Shown here: positions 13,716-25,805 of the stretch, one piece after another
How positions within the stretch are numbered: the first letter of the stretch is position 1
Layout of the letters: every line of letters begins with the position of its first letter
NCBI RefSeq assembly: GCF_022539315.1
Contig: NC_066315.1
Coordinates: 16,839,649 to 16,903,648, forward strand
DNA length: 64,000 bases
Reading direction: 5' to 3'
Source: Serinus canaria
Taxonomy: Eukaryota; Chordata; Aves; Passeriformes; Fringillidae
Position numbers and translations under genes: made by a program
Notes under the pieces: generated by a model
What the model was told of the DNA's origin: nothing
Seen by the model: only the letters and a program-made list of their open reading frames with translations
Databases searched by the model: none

Positions 13716-16700
13716 TGTCTGGTCTCCAGGCTCGGAGTGGAGGGAGGCTGTGTGGTCACATTGTACCTCACTTCCTTCACCAAGTCATCTCTGTGATGCA
13801 GGACAGCTGCCAGGCTGCCTCCACCTCTGCAAACACACCTCCAAGGAAACTGGCACACAGGGTGAGACAAAAGTTTATGACTGGATGAGACTGAAATGAG
13901 GGAATTTACACTGAGGAAAAGCCACATCCACTGCAGAGGACTCCAGACTCAGCTTTAGTCACTGCAGTGGCTGATGGGTGGTCAGGTTTAAGCTGCCTTA
14001 CCCTCACCAGGCAAAAGGGTACAAAAAGACAGAGCTGACACACTTTGCTGTGTTCAGTGCACAAACAAGGTCCCATCAGGTGGCAGTGTGAGAGCACCTC
14101 AATCTCCAGCTGCTTCGTGCCTGGCTGTGATGGGCTCTTTCCCTGGGGCTTGGCAAGGGGCAAAGGAGGAACTCTGCTAGAAATGAAGTGAGGTATGGAG
14201 GGAGAAAAGGGCCAAGTGGGCTCAAATACAACTCTGATCAAACCAGCTTTGATTGATCTTCTAGCTGTGCTAGACAGAAGTGTGGTTACAATCTCAACAT
14301 GTCTGGGATATGTCATTTCTGAGACGAATATGGGCCATTAATTCTCAAGCTTTTGTTGAGAATCTTACCTGTGTAGAAAAATGGCAAGTTTGATAGGCTA
14401 AACAGTCCCCAGACAAAGCACATTAGTTTTAACATGATTTGGTTGATCAGAAATTAAATTGTGGAGGGACACAGAGCTTTTGTTTCCTCAACACAAATTA
14501 ATTTAAGTCAACTTGAATAGACTTTTAAGAAAAATATTTCTCATATCATTGAACTGAAAATCCATTATTCCTCATCTAAGTCTCTTCAATTTTTTATTTC
14601 TTATTTCTTTTTCTCTTAATTTTTTAATGAAGTAGATATGTTTTCTTGCTTGGATTGTCAGAGCATAGTAGTTACCCAGTTCCTGATGACTCTTTAAATG
14701 TATGATAGTCATATCTACAAACTGAATTTGTCTCCAAAAATGTATGCAGGTCAGGAACCCTTTCATTAGTCCTGTAGTGATTTGTAATGGTTTGGCAGCA
14801 CTTTATCTATCTAGAAAGCAGAGAAATACCCAACACTGTGCACCACCTGCCACAGGGCATGAGGACCTGGCAGGATACTGCAAGGATGGGCAGTAGCTGG
14901 TTCCTCCCACTCCACCTGATCCCAAAAGCAACTCCCTGTTTGGGCAACCCCTTGGCTGGGAGGTGAAAAGTGAACAAGGGAGTCCTGCCCTGGGAGAGTT
15001 CCCTGAGAAGTGGCTGTGGCTGAAGAGGTGCATTGCATCAGCAGTGACAGTCCAGGTTTCTCTTTGGCATTTGCCTGTCAGGCCTTGCCTCTTCTCTGGG
15101 CTCAGCTGATTTGTTAGGTGCCACAAATGGCCTTGGAAAAAATGGACATTAGCTCAGGCAGCCAAGACATTCTGTAAATCATGTTGCTCATAAACTCTGT
15201 CCAAGTCCATTTGCAGTCAGTAGGAATTTTGCCATAGATTTGGGCAGGGCTGGATGAAACTCAGCTTGTGTGGGTGGAGAGGGGTGAAATTCACATCCAC
15301 CTTCCTTCAACACACATCTGTCCGTAGCTGGCACTACAGGGGTATTTTATCAGCTGTTCACAACTGCCCTGGGTTAATTTTCAAGGTGAGTCAGGGTGAG
15401 AGAGCATCCAAGATCATCCAGCTGGAAATATGAAATGGAGTCATCTCCAGCAGGATCTGACTTCTGTATTTCATCCAAGACTAGACCAGGGCTGTGCTTT
15501 GATGTGCAGCATCAGTGTCTGTCCCCCTTCTCCAGACCCAAGGGAAATTGTACACCCTGTCCTGCTACCTTGGTCCTACACCCATCCCTGCCTTCTCCCT
15601 CCCAGTGCCCTGAAGCCAATACAGGGAGACTGACATCTCCATGACCTGTTTTATCTGCTAAAAATCTTATAATAGCTATGGAAACAAATTATTAGTGTGG
15701 TCAGAATGCACAGGCAAGAAAAACTGACAAATTTGAAACAAATTCAGAAGACTGAGTTTATTTTCCTACTCCTGGTTTTAAGGAGTCAAAATGAGCACCC
15801 AGGCTACTCCTCCACCAGAACTGCTGGGAGTGAATTCAAACTCACCCCTTCCCTCCCTCTTTGGCTTTTTATTTTGTTACATTCAAATTTCAGTCAAAAC
15901 ATGGATTTCTGGTTCTAACCTGTCTCATGGCACTGAAATTTGAGAATATTTTAGGAAATTTCTGCCGTGTTTTTACAGCACTTAATGATCTAGGAGACAA
16001 CCAACTCTGTGGTTAAGGCAGGGTAGCAGCAGTCTGGGGAGCTGGCAGGTCAGCCTTGCCAAAGGAGGGCAATAAATACAGCTCCTTACATCTGTTATAA
16101 CACTGATTACCTGAGATCTCTACAGCTTCCTTGCTACAGTGGATTTCTGAAAAATTGACTTCATGCTGATCCACAGCACAGTCAGTCTTGGAAACTGTCA
16201 CAGGAAGGCACTGCAGTCACAGACCAACCCAGGGCTGCTGTCTTGAGGCAAGCAGCAGGAGAGTCTCAAAGAGAGTCCCTGGCCCTTGCCTCTGCTTCAA
16301 GTGGGGTCACCTGCTTCTTGCCTGACATTTGTCCACCCTCTTCTGAAGACCTCCAACACCCTGTGGTTTCCCAAGGTAATCTGTTTTCAGGCTTTATTAG
16401 CTTTAACACTGAAAAGCTGTTTCTAATATTGATTTGTATCATTCCTGATGCAGTTTGAACACATTTCTTTTCTGAGCCTTCATGACCACAAAGAAATAAA
16501 AATCCCTTCCTCTCTACAGCAGTCTTCTAGATATTAGAGGACTTTAATCAAAAAAATTGACATGGTTTTTAGGCAGACAGTTCAACTTTCCCTATTTCTT
16601 TGAAGATTATATGTTTTTAGATTGCTAATAATTATTGTTCTCTTCTTAGTATCTTCCTGGAAGTGTGATGCCTAAAAGTGAATATTATGTCCTTGTTGAG

Positions 16701-16881
16701 GCTGCACCAGTCCTCACTGTTGACTAGGTCTGAAGGATGACTCAGTCTGTGGTGCAAGCCATTTTCCCACTCATATATTCCAGGCTGACTATGTACTTTT
16801 TCTCTCTGATAAAACATTGTTCAGCAATAATTGAGACCCTTTTTTGAAAGGCTGTTACATAAAGCACCTTCAATCTATGAC
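13716..16881. other. Intergenic sequence, nothing recognised
   Basis: No gene, RNA gene or repeat family that I can name. Short open frames have no coding character. Confidence 0.65.
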
Positions 16882-17944
16882 TGTGATTACTGGCAAGGTC
16901 TTGGTAGCGGGGGAGCTACAGGGGTGGCTTCTGTGAGAAGATGCTAGAAGCTTCCCCATGTCTCACAGAGCCAGTGCCAGCTGGCTCCAAGAGGAACCCA
17001 CCACTGCCCAAGGCTGACACCATCAGGGGGGGTGGTAGAGCCTCTGGGACAAGATATTTAAGAAGGGGAAAAACAATGGTGGAGAGAGGAGTGAGAATTT
17101 GTGAGAGAGACAACTCTGCAGACACAAGGCCAGTGCAGCAGGAGGGGCAGGAGGTGATGCAGGAGCCAGAGGAGAGATTCCCCTGCCCCGTGGTGAGGAG
17201 CTGTGTCCCTGCAGCCCATGGAGCAGAGATCCCCCCACAGCCTGTGCAGGACCCACCCTGGACAGGGGGATGCAGCTGAAAGAGGCTGTGACCCTGTGGG
17301 AAGGCAGTGCTGGGTCAGACTCCTGCCAGAACCTGTTGACTTGTGGGGACGAGCCCACAATGGAGCAGGTTTGCTGGCAGGATTTCTGATCCTGTGGGAC
17401 ACTGGCCCTGCAGCCTGCTCCTGAAGGACTGGACACCATGCTAGGACCCACACTGGAGCACTTCATGAAGAACTGCAGCAAGTAGGAAGGACTCAAATTG
17501 GAGAAGCTGGTGGAGGACTCTTTCCTGTGAGTGCAGCCCCACAGTGGAGCAGGGGAAGAATGTGAGGAATTCTCTCTCCCCTGAGAAGGAAGGAATGGCA
17601 GAGACAACATGAAGAACTGACTGAAGTTCCCCACCCCACTGTGTTACCACAGGAAGGAGTAGACCAAATCTGAAGCCCAGGAAGAAGGGAGGGAGGAGGG
17701 AAAGGTGTTTTAACATTAAGTTTCTATTTTCTCATTCTCCTACTGTGATTTGATTGGTAATAATTAAGGTAATTTTTCCAAGGGGTGTCTGTTTTGCCAG
17801 TGATACAAACTGGTGGGTGATCTCTCCCCATCCTTATCTCAACCCATGAGCCTTTTGTTAAATTCCCTGTCCCCTGCCCAGCTGAGGAGGGAAGTGCTAG
17901 AGTGGCTTTAGAGGCCAATGTCCAGCAAAGGTCAACTCACCACA
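16882..17944 (+). mobile_element. Solo long terminal repeat of an endogenous-retrovirus-like element
   Basis: About 1.06 kb resembling a high-copy passerine LTR. It runs from TGTGATTACTGGCAAGG, through GGTAGCGGGGGAGCTACAGG and a TATA-like ATATTTAAGAAGG (about 17052), to a 3' part with CCATCCTTATCTCAACCCATGAG and an end CAACTCACCACA. The orientation is plus. No gag, pol or env reading frame flanks it, so it looks like a solo LTR left by recombination. Family assignment (TguLTR5-like) is from memory of the motif order. Ends are approximate and I found no clear target-site duplication. A 203-residue open frame on the minus strand here is not a gene. Confidence 0.72.
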
Positions 17945-18594
17945 GTCCTGCTTGAAGTGATGCCCTTCACTTGTGATTACTGAAACCCAACCTATCTTGT
18001 CATCCTGTTTTTCAAGTTGTCAAGATTGGTTTGAGTTCAGCTGTTACCTTTCCTCTCTTCTTCTCAGATTTCTGCCCCTCCTTGCACCACACCATCAAGT
18101 CACTGGACAGACAGTCTGTATTTCACAGTCTGAGTCATTAGTGAGCAGCTGGACAAAAATCAGGTCTGGGACAGACTTATGCAGAGCTGTTCTCTGTGCC
18201 ACCTACAGAAAACTCTCTGGGTACATTTATTAACCAGTTTTATGCCAAGCCCATTACAGTTTCACTCAGATTACATGTCCACAGAAGGGATTAAGAGCCT
18301 TTCTTGCCCCTCTATGCACCAACAAGCACTTCATTGGAGAGCTGCTGTGGGTTCAGATCTCATTTGACAAAATTAGGTTTGGACCTGAGACCTCCTGATG
18401 CTCTTTTTGAAAGTCCCAACCACCAAAACACGGAATGAGAGAGGAGACCTTCTCTGTGAGGCTTTCTTGATTTTCAGACTATTTTTTCTGCTGTTCCTCT
18501 TCTTGCAGAAGTTCTTCATGAGCATCAAGTTAGTTCATGTCCAGTGACCATGTAGTAATACAGCCAAGGATGATGGACAGCACAGTGCCCTATC

Positions 18595-18680
18595 TTGGGG
18601 TCATGGTCTAGTGGTGGACTTAGCTGTGTGAGGTGAATTGTTGGAATAAAAGATCTTAAAGGTCGTTTCCAATCAAAACA
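18595..18680 (+). mobile_element. CR1 3'-tail fragment
   Basis: The order TCATGGTCTAGTGGTGGACTT, then AAAGATCTTAAAGGTCGTTTCCAA, follows the conserved 3' part of avian CR1 elements. The terminal ATTCTATG repeat is not recognisable, and everything upstream of about 18595 is too diverged to claim. Confidence 0.5.
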
Positions 18681-21600
18681 AGAGTACCAAAAGGGCTCTG
18701 TTACAGCCTGCAGAATGTTGTCTTTGTGCATGATTCCAGGGTTTTTTTGTGTACCCAAGAGTACAGCAGGAGTGTTTTTTAATTGCAATGTCCTCTGTGA
18801 TGCAGAAGTCCAACTTGCTGCAGCATTGGTGCTGTCTGCTTGGGTTAGACCCTGTGGTGATCTCTCCTGCCAAATGTGTCCAGTTTTCCACAGAAGTGGT
18901 TTAATTTGTTCACTCTAAAAACAAGCCTGGAAGCAAGTGAGGCTGCCTACAATGTGAGCAAAGAGGAGGCTTTGGAAATGTGACGGAAATATGAAGGCTA
19001 GTGATCAATAGCTGCAATTCATTTAGGAGTTACTGCCCTTAAATTGCTTTCAAGGACTGTAATACAGCAGTAATTTCAGCTGTGTTACAACTGAGGCATC
19101 TGCAATCAGCTCCAATCACTGTAAGCCTTTTTGAGTTTGATCATTTTTATCTTTCTTGCATAATGATTGTAGCTAAACTAGTAGAAGAAAAGGAGAAAGT
19201 GATTGCAAATTGCCATCTGTAGAAGACAAAGTCTGTCACAGGGACAAAAAAAGGGCAAGCTGTTTCAGAACCAATGGCAAAGTGTTGAGATGATCTGTGC
19301 ATACCTCCTGGGTGCCAGTGTCATTTCAACAACACAGGATTTGCTTGTAGAATTTTCTGCAACACCAGCTCATAAAAATATGAAATAAAAGAAATGGCAA
19401 AGGGAGAAATGAACCAACACAAACTGAACTGTGATATGCACAGACAAAGCCCTAAGTGTCTGAACAGACAATTTTGACCACTACTATAAATTGTACATAT
19501 TTTATATTTCACTTCAATATGATTATTTCTTTCAACTACTGACACCTATTGGAATTTTAGTAAATGTAAATGTAATCTGTTTGGTTAAACAAGGAAAACA
19601 CTTCTGTAGTAGTCAGCATTGCAACTCATTTGTATTGAAGGTAAAAGGACAGAGTGAGATATGGAGGCACTTTCACTATTTCATAGTGCTGCCATTTATC
19701 ATTTGCTGTTGGATATGAATTCCTGAGGCAGCTTATTGGGTCTGTAGTCTTAAACAGGAAACAATTTTTTTTAAAATCCAAAGTTATTACAGAAAATAAC
19801 ACAATGATAAACTTCAAGTCTAAAAATTTCTATTAAGGCTTCCATTCAGAACTGTCATGAAATTCACTGAATAACAGGATCTTACTTATGGCACTCTGCA
19901 TTTTATTAATGTCCTGCTCATTAGTATCACTATTAATACAGTTTAATTCTCAATCTCCCAAATTTAATATAGATAAACTTATTTGGAGTAGCAGCCCAAA
20001 GTGTTGGTGCAAGAGCCTATAACCATAAGGGCTATAAGGGATAAGGGGATTCATAAGGATAAGGGATGGGGATTCATAACTCATTTCTGTGTGCTCTGAT
20101 CCCAGCAGTGATGTAAGTGCCTGCTGCAGAAGGAAGGTGCACAGTCCCTCTTGCCCCAGGAGCCCTCTCTGCAGGCACTGTGTAGAACTGTTGTCCTTGT
20201 TTCTCTGAGCTTTTTGCAGCCAGGAGAGTTTATCATGCTGATGAAATGTGCTGGTGGAAGTCATGTGTCTGGGAACTGGTGAAAAGAAACTACCTATGTC
20301 CCAAAGTCAACTTCATTGAAAGAGGAATCCAAACAGAGAATCGCTAAAAATTTCACATTTTATTTCCAGAATCTCTATTGGGCAGAAGGAAATATTGGTG
20401 AAAGAGAAAAATCATCCTGTGAGACAAAGTTCTGGGAGAAGTTCTGTACCCCAAGTCCTTTCCATGCTTTCCAGTCTGGAGCTGACAGTGTTACAGCTTT
20501 TACTGCTGCCAGCCTTGGGCTTCCACTGGCTGCCAGTGCAATACAAACAGCAGGGGCTCATCTGAATGGGGAAATTAGCTGGAGCTGTTTGGCAGGGACT
20601 GCTGGGGAGTCATTTCCGTGGTGGGCATTGCCTCCCAGCAAAGGAGCACCTGGGAAGCTCTGCTGGGCATCCTGGTGTGTGCAATCCCCAACCACTTGGC
20701 TCCATCCCTCTTTAAAGGGCTGCCTTTAAAGAGCTGCAGGCTGCAGCTGACTCCTTTAATACAAGTAATTTTCTTTTAGCTTCTCAGAGCAACAAAAACA
20801 TGTTTACATCAAGTCCCAGCCATCTCTTCTTCCAGAACCACTTTCATTACCGGGACAGAGGAGGATGGGTAGGAAAACAGAAGTCCATCATGGAGGGAGT
20901 GTAGAGGTGGGAGAAAATGTAAATTTAGTGATACAGGATTATATAAAATAATAACGTTTTCCAGGGTAATGGGACAAATTAAGTGCACCTACTCTTATAC
21001 TCCCTGACCTGCTTGTTAGTTTAATATTTGTATCTTTCTGTTGCTATATAATTAAACTCTGACATGGTTTTAATGTCCAGTGTAGATGAGATGGCAGTAA
21101 CGCACTAGATCCTGTTACTTGTAATGTGAAATCTTGTGGTTTAGAAACAATTCCTTTCTATGGAAGGTGAGGACTCCTTTAGAAATTTCACATAGTGCAG
21201 AGCAGTGCATTGAACTTGCCCTTCCTGGTGATTGGTCACAGACCTATGGAAAGTTATCCCTGGAGGTCACAGGCTAAAAGTGTGTACTCTACAGGACTGG
21301 GATTAAGCAGTCTGGGTTAACACCATTTAAAGCTAGATATTTGAATGCTTTTGGAATTCCCAGCATCAGCCATCAGCTGGAGTGAGAACATGTGCTGGGA
21401 CAACTGTTGAAGACAGTGGGAGAGTGGGACGTTTCCATCCTTGCTTGACTTGTGACTTTTCCGTGCCTGGGGAAAACAGCCTTTGCTCTGTTCATGAAAT
21501 GGGAATTTAAGGAACAGGGGTTTTTTCATCTCCACTTACAATGCAAGAATTTCAGCAGCAAGGCTTTTATTCTATTACAGAAAGAGGTAAATATTCTTTT

Positions 21601-23214
21601 TCTTCTAATCTCAGACCCAATTTCTTGCTCCGAAGTACAGTGTAAAATCTTCACACCTGCATCCTACAGTGCTGTAACGAACAGTGCCATGACCTTTAGG
21701 TGTTCTGTCTTTTCAGTGAAGAACAAAGTGAGGTCTGTAATTCTTTCAGCTGCAGCACTTGGCTTTTCCTTGATGGCTGAATTAGTCCCTTTACTTAGGC
21801 TGGCCAGGTAGAGACATGATGGTTCAGACACTGTAGGACTCAGACATCAGCACATTAAAGACAGTGTCGTGGCTTTGTGTGGGGCTCACTTTCTATCTAG
21901 AATGAATTTCTTCTTGGCAGTTAGCCTGGCTAAGATAAAAGATACACATCTTCTTGAACTCTGTCTTGTTTTGTTCATTCCTTAGCCATGCTGACACATG
22001 AGTCAAGTACCACTAACCTGATACTTAACCCTGCCTTCCTTGGAGATGTAGGCTGTTGGGTAGGGGAGAGGGACCCTCTCTCTGGATCCTGCCTGGAGGC
22101 TGTTTGCAGAATCAGCAGCATCCACAAGGAGCCAAAGTCATCAAGAGCCAAAGTCCACATCAGCCACATCCTTGGGTGGTCCATCATGTCTTATGAGACT
22201 AACAACTCAGCTGGGCTGACAACTTCTTCAGCCTCTCCTCTGCTCCTCAGCCACTCTCGTGGCTGACAATAGGGAACCAGGGCCAAGGATTTGCAGAAGC
22301 TTCACAAGAGCTCACCTGCACTATTTTTTTCTGCATTAACCCCTCAGCAGCTATTAACTACTGGGTATGGAGGCAAGCCAGTCATTTCACAAGCCCAGGC
22401 TTCATCCATTCCTGTGAGGGTAGTGCTCAAAAAGGCTAAACCAGTGCTTCCCTTCCCAGCGCCAAGTGGAGAGCTTCACTGGGATGAGGACAGTAACTTA
22501 TCTCCACAAGTTCTCCCTCTATTTCCTTACAGGTCTCCCAGCTGGGTTCTGTGCAGGTATTCAGCACAGGTGTTAACCTTAAATTCTGCTAGAGACTTAA
22601 AGAAATGGTAGAAAAAAGAATCCCATTTCAGGCATGAGCTTCCAGACTGCTGTGGCTTTAACAGCATAGTTTAATTTCTCTGCTGCTGGTATTGCACTGA
22701 GCAGCACTGCAGAGGGTGGGAGAGAAATAGAGCAGATTGGTGGCAGATTTTGAAGGGAGGTAGCCTTGGGCAAGGAGAGACATAAAGATCAAAATCTTAA
22801 ATTTTTGTATTGGTTGTTTTGTCTTTTTTACTTCATAGTCATTTTAAATTGTTGCCATTGTATAGTCTGTGCTGTCCTGGCAAGTGCCCTGACTGTGTTC
22901 ACTGCTGTCCTGAAGGCTGATTTGAGTCTATGGTTAATTTGGGAATACGTACTTGTGAAATAAAAAGACAAAAATAGAGTTTAAAAAAAAAATTGAGGCT
23001 GTCTGAGGAGAAAAAAGCAACTAAATCCATCTTGTAAAGATAAGGTGCAGGACTACCAGAGGGCAGATTTACCTTTGTATGCTGGTGCTGAGTATTACCT
23101 CTAAAAAATGTCTGGAGTACCGACTCAGAAAAAGTCTGGTGGTGGAGTTGGTATTTTTATGTTATAGCAGTGAACAGAATGCATCTTGTAATGAAAAAAT
23201 CCAGCAGGAGACAT
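18681..23214. other. Intergenic sequence just past the GAD2 3' end
   Basis: Apart from the short duplication near 20034 I recognise nothing. A 137-residue open frame at 20316-20729 shows no known domain and is most likely chance. Confidence 0.65.
20034..20078. repeat. Short tandem duplication (about 22 bp)
   Basis: Two near-copies of ATAAGGGATGGGGATTCATAA, differing by a two-base insertion, lie next to each other within gene-free sequence. Confidence 0.7.
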
Positions 23215-23238
23215 AAAAAGTTCCAATTAAACATTCTC

Positions 23239-23244
23239 TTTATT
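23239..23244 (-). terminator. Candidate distal GAD2 poly(A) signal (AATAAA)
   Basis: This is a canonical AATAAA on the minus strand within CCCCAATAAAGAGAA, followed by a T-rich stretch. Two further AATAAA copies lie closer to the stop codon (23328-23333 and 24075-24080). This is the last good hexamer I see before gene-free sequence. Confidence 0.4.
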
Positions 23245-25118
23245 GGGGTCTTGCTCCGAAATGGCACAAACGCTTGGAGTGCTCATCAGTGCTGCTAATG
23301 GAAAGACCCAGAGTCACAGGTTACACTTTTATTTGGACTTAATCAACACCACAGATAAGATACTTTGGTCAAACACAAGAACAGATTGCTATGCCACTCC
23401 TTCCTGGCTGCAATAAGTACAGTAATGTGTAAAAAATAAACCGCTGGTGATCCTGGAACACCAAATGTAAATCTTGGATTGGCACATACATCTAATAAAT
23501 ACGCTGGTTGCACTTAGCACTTTAAAACAGAATTGCACATGCAAGATGTAACCGGGCTACTGATCACCTTTGTCGTTGTCCCTGTCCTATTTTTACTCTA
23601 TAAGTTCTTTGCTTGCCTTTTTTCCAGCAAGAATAAAGAATATAATTTGCTGCTCTAGTCAGTATTTCAGTGATTAATCTGCTGATTTTGACACGTTTAG
23701 CAGAGGTCACATTGAGGCCTTCCTGACAGAATTGGTATCTCCTCTACAGCTTGGCTTGAAACACAATGCAGGTGGCAATGAAGTCACTGAAGTGAGGTGA
23801 GGGACACTGTGTGTGCCCAGAAGCTGACGAGGAGAGGTTAACACCAAGCAAAGATACAGTAGAGGGACAGGCATGAATGCAGTTCTTACAATATCAAGAG
23901 TCAATACCACTACCACACAAATAATGACATATCAATAATATATTGTACAAGCTTATACAGCAACACATGTTGATTTGCAACATTGTACAGTTTAAATCTA
24001 AAGTGCACAGCCTCAATCTGAGGTGACAAAACAGTACTATCAATATAATAAAGGCAACACAATTACAGACACTATTTATTTCCTCTTACTTCATGTCCTC
24101 ATATTACATTGAATCAATACTCCATTTATCTATTTTAGATGAAATTAAACCCACATTGCACTTCTTTTTTTGTCTTCAAGTATTTTAGAGACAGCAAAAT
24201 CATATTGCTTTACAAACACAAGTTGGCCATTTAGGCAAAGTTAAAACCAAAGCTTTAGTAGGGTTATAAGTAGACAGGTCTAAGCTGCAGAACTCTTACC
24301 AAAACTTCCAGATGTTGAGGGGAGAAAAGATAAATTTAAGTTTTCATGCCAGAGACACCTCTAAAGCTAAGGAATGATGCAGCAAATAATTTCATCAAGG
24401 GCTGTGCCCATGGTTTCTAAAGAGGTTTTGAGGCTCTGTAGGGGTTGTTCTTTGGCAGATGTAGTCATATCTTGACTTCACTGTAGACAAGGATGGAGTC
24501 CAGCAAGTGAAAATCCTTTGACAAACCAGTCTGTACTGAGACCCCACCCCTGTCAGATTACAGTCACATTTAATTTAGACCTTGTCTTGCAGACCTGTAC
24601 ATCTGTAAGAAGTCTTCACCTTCTTAATGAAGCTGTGAGGTTTTCAATGTAGTTTGGGACTGCTCACAGCAGAAATAGTTTTGAGATAAGAATTTACTCA
24701 GCTGGGACCTTTTTTTTTTTTAATAGGCTTTTTAAACACAGAACACAGAAACCATCCAAATACAGCCTTATTTCAGTCTTGGTTAGCACTGTGTATTGGT
24801 TGTGCGTCTGCTTAGGCCACAAGGGAAACATAACTAGGAATAATAGCATCCTATTGTTGTACTGTAATTGATCTTATTAAGTGGTTGTAAGAGCTGCAGT
24901 CCTCTTGAGGTTTTTCAGTAACCAACCCTGGAGATGTACAATCCATATGACATGGAGAAAGAATGTATTATGTGGGCTTGTCTTTTAAAATAAGCAGTAA
25001 TAAATATTCGAGGCACCTCCATCAAAAGAAAAAGAATCCCAGTTAATTTTCAGCTTCTATACTTGCAGTTTTATAACCCATATAAAATAAAAATATATAG
25101 TTTACAAAATAGGATTTG

Positions 25119-25136
25119 TTATATATATATATATAT
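25119..25136. repeat. (TA)n microsatellite in the GAD2 3' UTR
   Basis: About nine TA units lie within an AT-rich part of the probable 3' UTR. Confidence 0.9.
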
Positions 25137-25631
25137 TTCCTTTTGTAAAACTATACTTATTTAAATACATTTGAAATGTTGCTATAGGTAAATTAGAAAT
25201 TCTGTTCTAATACTACGAAAAAGGCAAAATCCTTTCACTTTTAAACATACACCATGTATAATCTGCATCTCACCCTCCCACTTCCCTCAATCTGATTTTG
25301 TCATAATTTTGGGCAACTCTGGCATCATTCTGTCTGATTGCTGTTAAAGTAATTACTGCGTTAAAATTTGGGGTAAAATTTTAAGTATCTTCTGGTCTTC
25401 CTTATTTGTTTCAATGAAGCTTTTTTGTGCACCTAATTATTAAGGAGGCATTCTAAAACTCAGGAAAGGACTTTAAAGGAGCCATGTTTCTTGATTTTAA
25501 ACTGTACTCTACTCCAACGCCACAATATAGAAATAGATTTACTTTGGAACAAACTACAAATACATTCGCACAGTTTGTGACAACTTAATTGTCTACTTAG
25601 AGGTCCAGGAACAGGCTTTCACACCCAGTTA

Positions 25632-25805
25632 TTATAAATCTTGTCCCAGGCGCTCTATTTCATCAATCAGGAAATCAATGTCTTGGTGAGTGGCCGCAGG
25701 GTTGGAGATGACCATCCGGAAGAAGTTCACTTTGTCCCCCAGGGGCTGATAGCTCACCATGGTCGTGCCATACTCCATCATCCTGGCTTTTATCACTGGT
25801 GCCAC
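25632..25805 (-). CDS. GAD2: GAD2 coding exon 16 (residues 530-586, stop codon)
   Basis: This exon encodes [40 protein letters not shown], and [17 protein letters not shown], then TAA at 25634-25632. Arg559 in NFFRMV matches the substrate-binding Arg558 of human GAD65. The acceptor is TCTGCAG|GTGGCA. An ATT-rich simple repeat begins about 40 bp upstream of this acceptor in transcript sense. Confidence 0.98.
   Translation of the reverse strand: MAPVIKARMMEYGTTMVSYQPLGDKVNFFRMVISNPAATHQDIDFLIDEIERLGQDL

Larger units (their letters stand above)
23215..25631 (-). other. GAD2: Probable GAD2 3' UTR with alternative poly(A) signals
   Basis: After the stop codon the minus strand is AT-rich with no further coding exon. 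AATAAA hexamers in transcript sense lie at 24080-24075, 23333-23328 and 23244-23239. The last is followed by a T-rich stretch (CTTTTTATGTCTCC), a plausible downstream element. I therefore place the distal end near 23215-23225. That gives a UTR of about 2.4 kb, or about 1.55 kb if the 24075 signal is used. The exact cleavage site is inferred, not seen. Confidence 0.5.

Noticed and set aside
17023..17634. 203-residue open frame on the minus strand
   Set aside because: It lies antisense within the LTR element, is low-complexity (Ser/Pro/Leu-rich) and has no domain.
20316..20729. 137-residue plus-strand frame beyond the GAD2 3' end
   Set aside because: No domain, ordinary composition and no supporting signals; likely chance.
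1..23000. First exons of APBB1IP expected downstream from human gene order
   Set aside because: I looked for its coding start and saw nothing convincing; the gene probably lies beyond the left edge.
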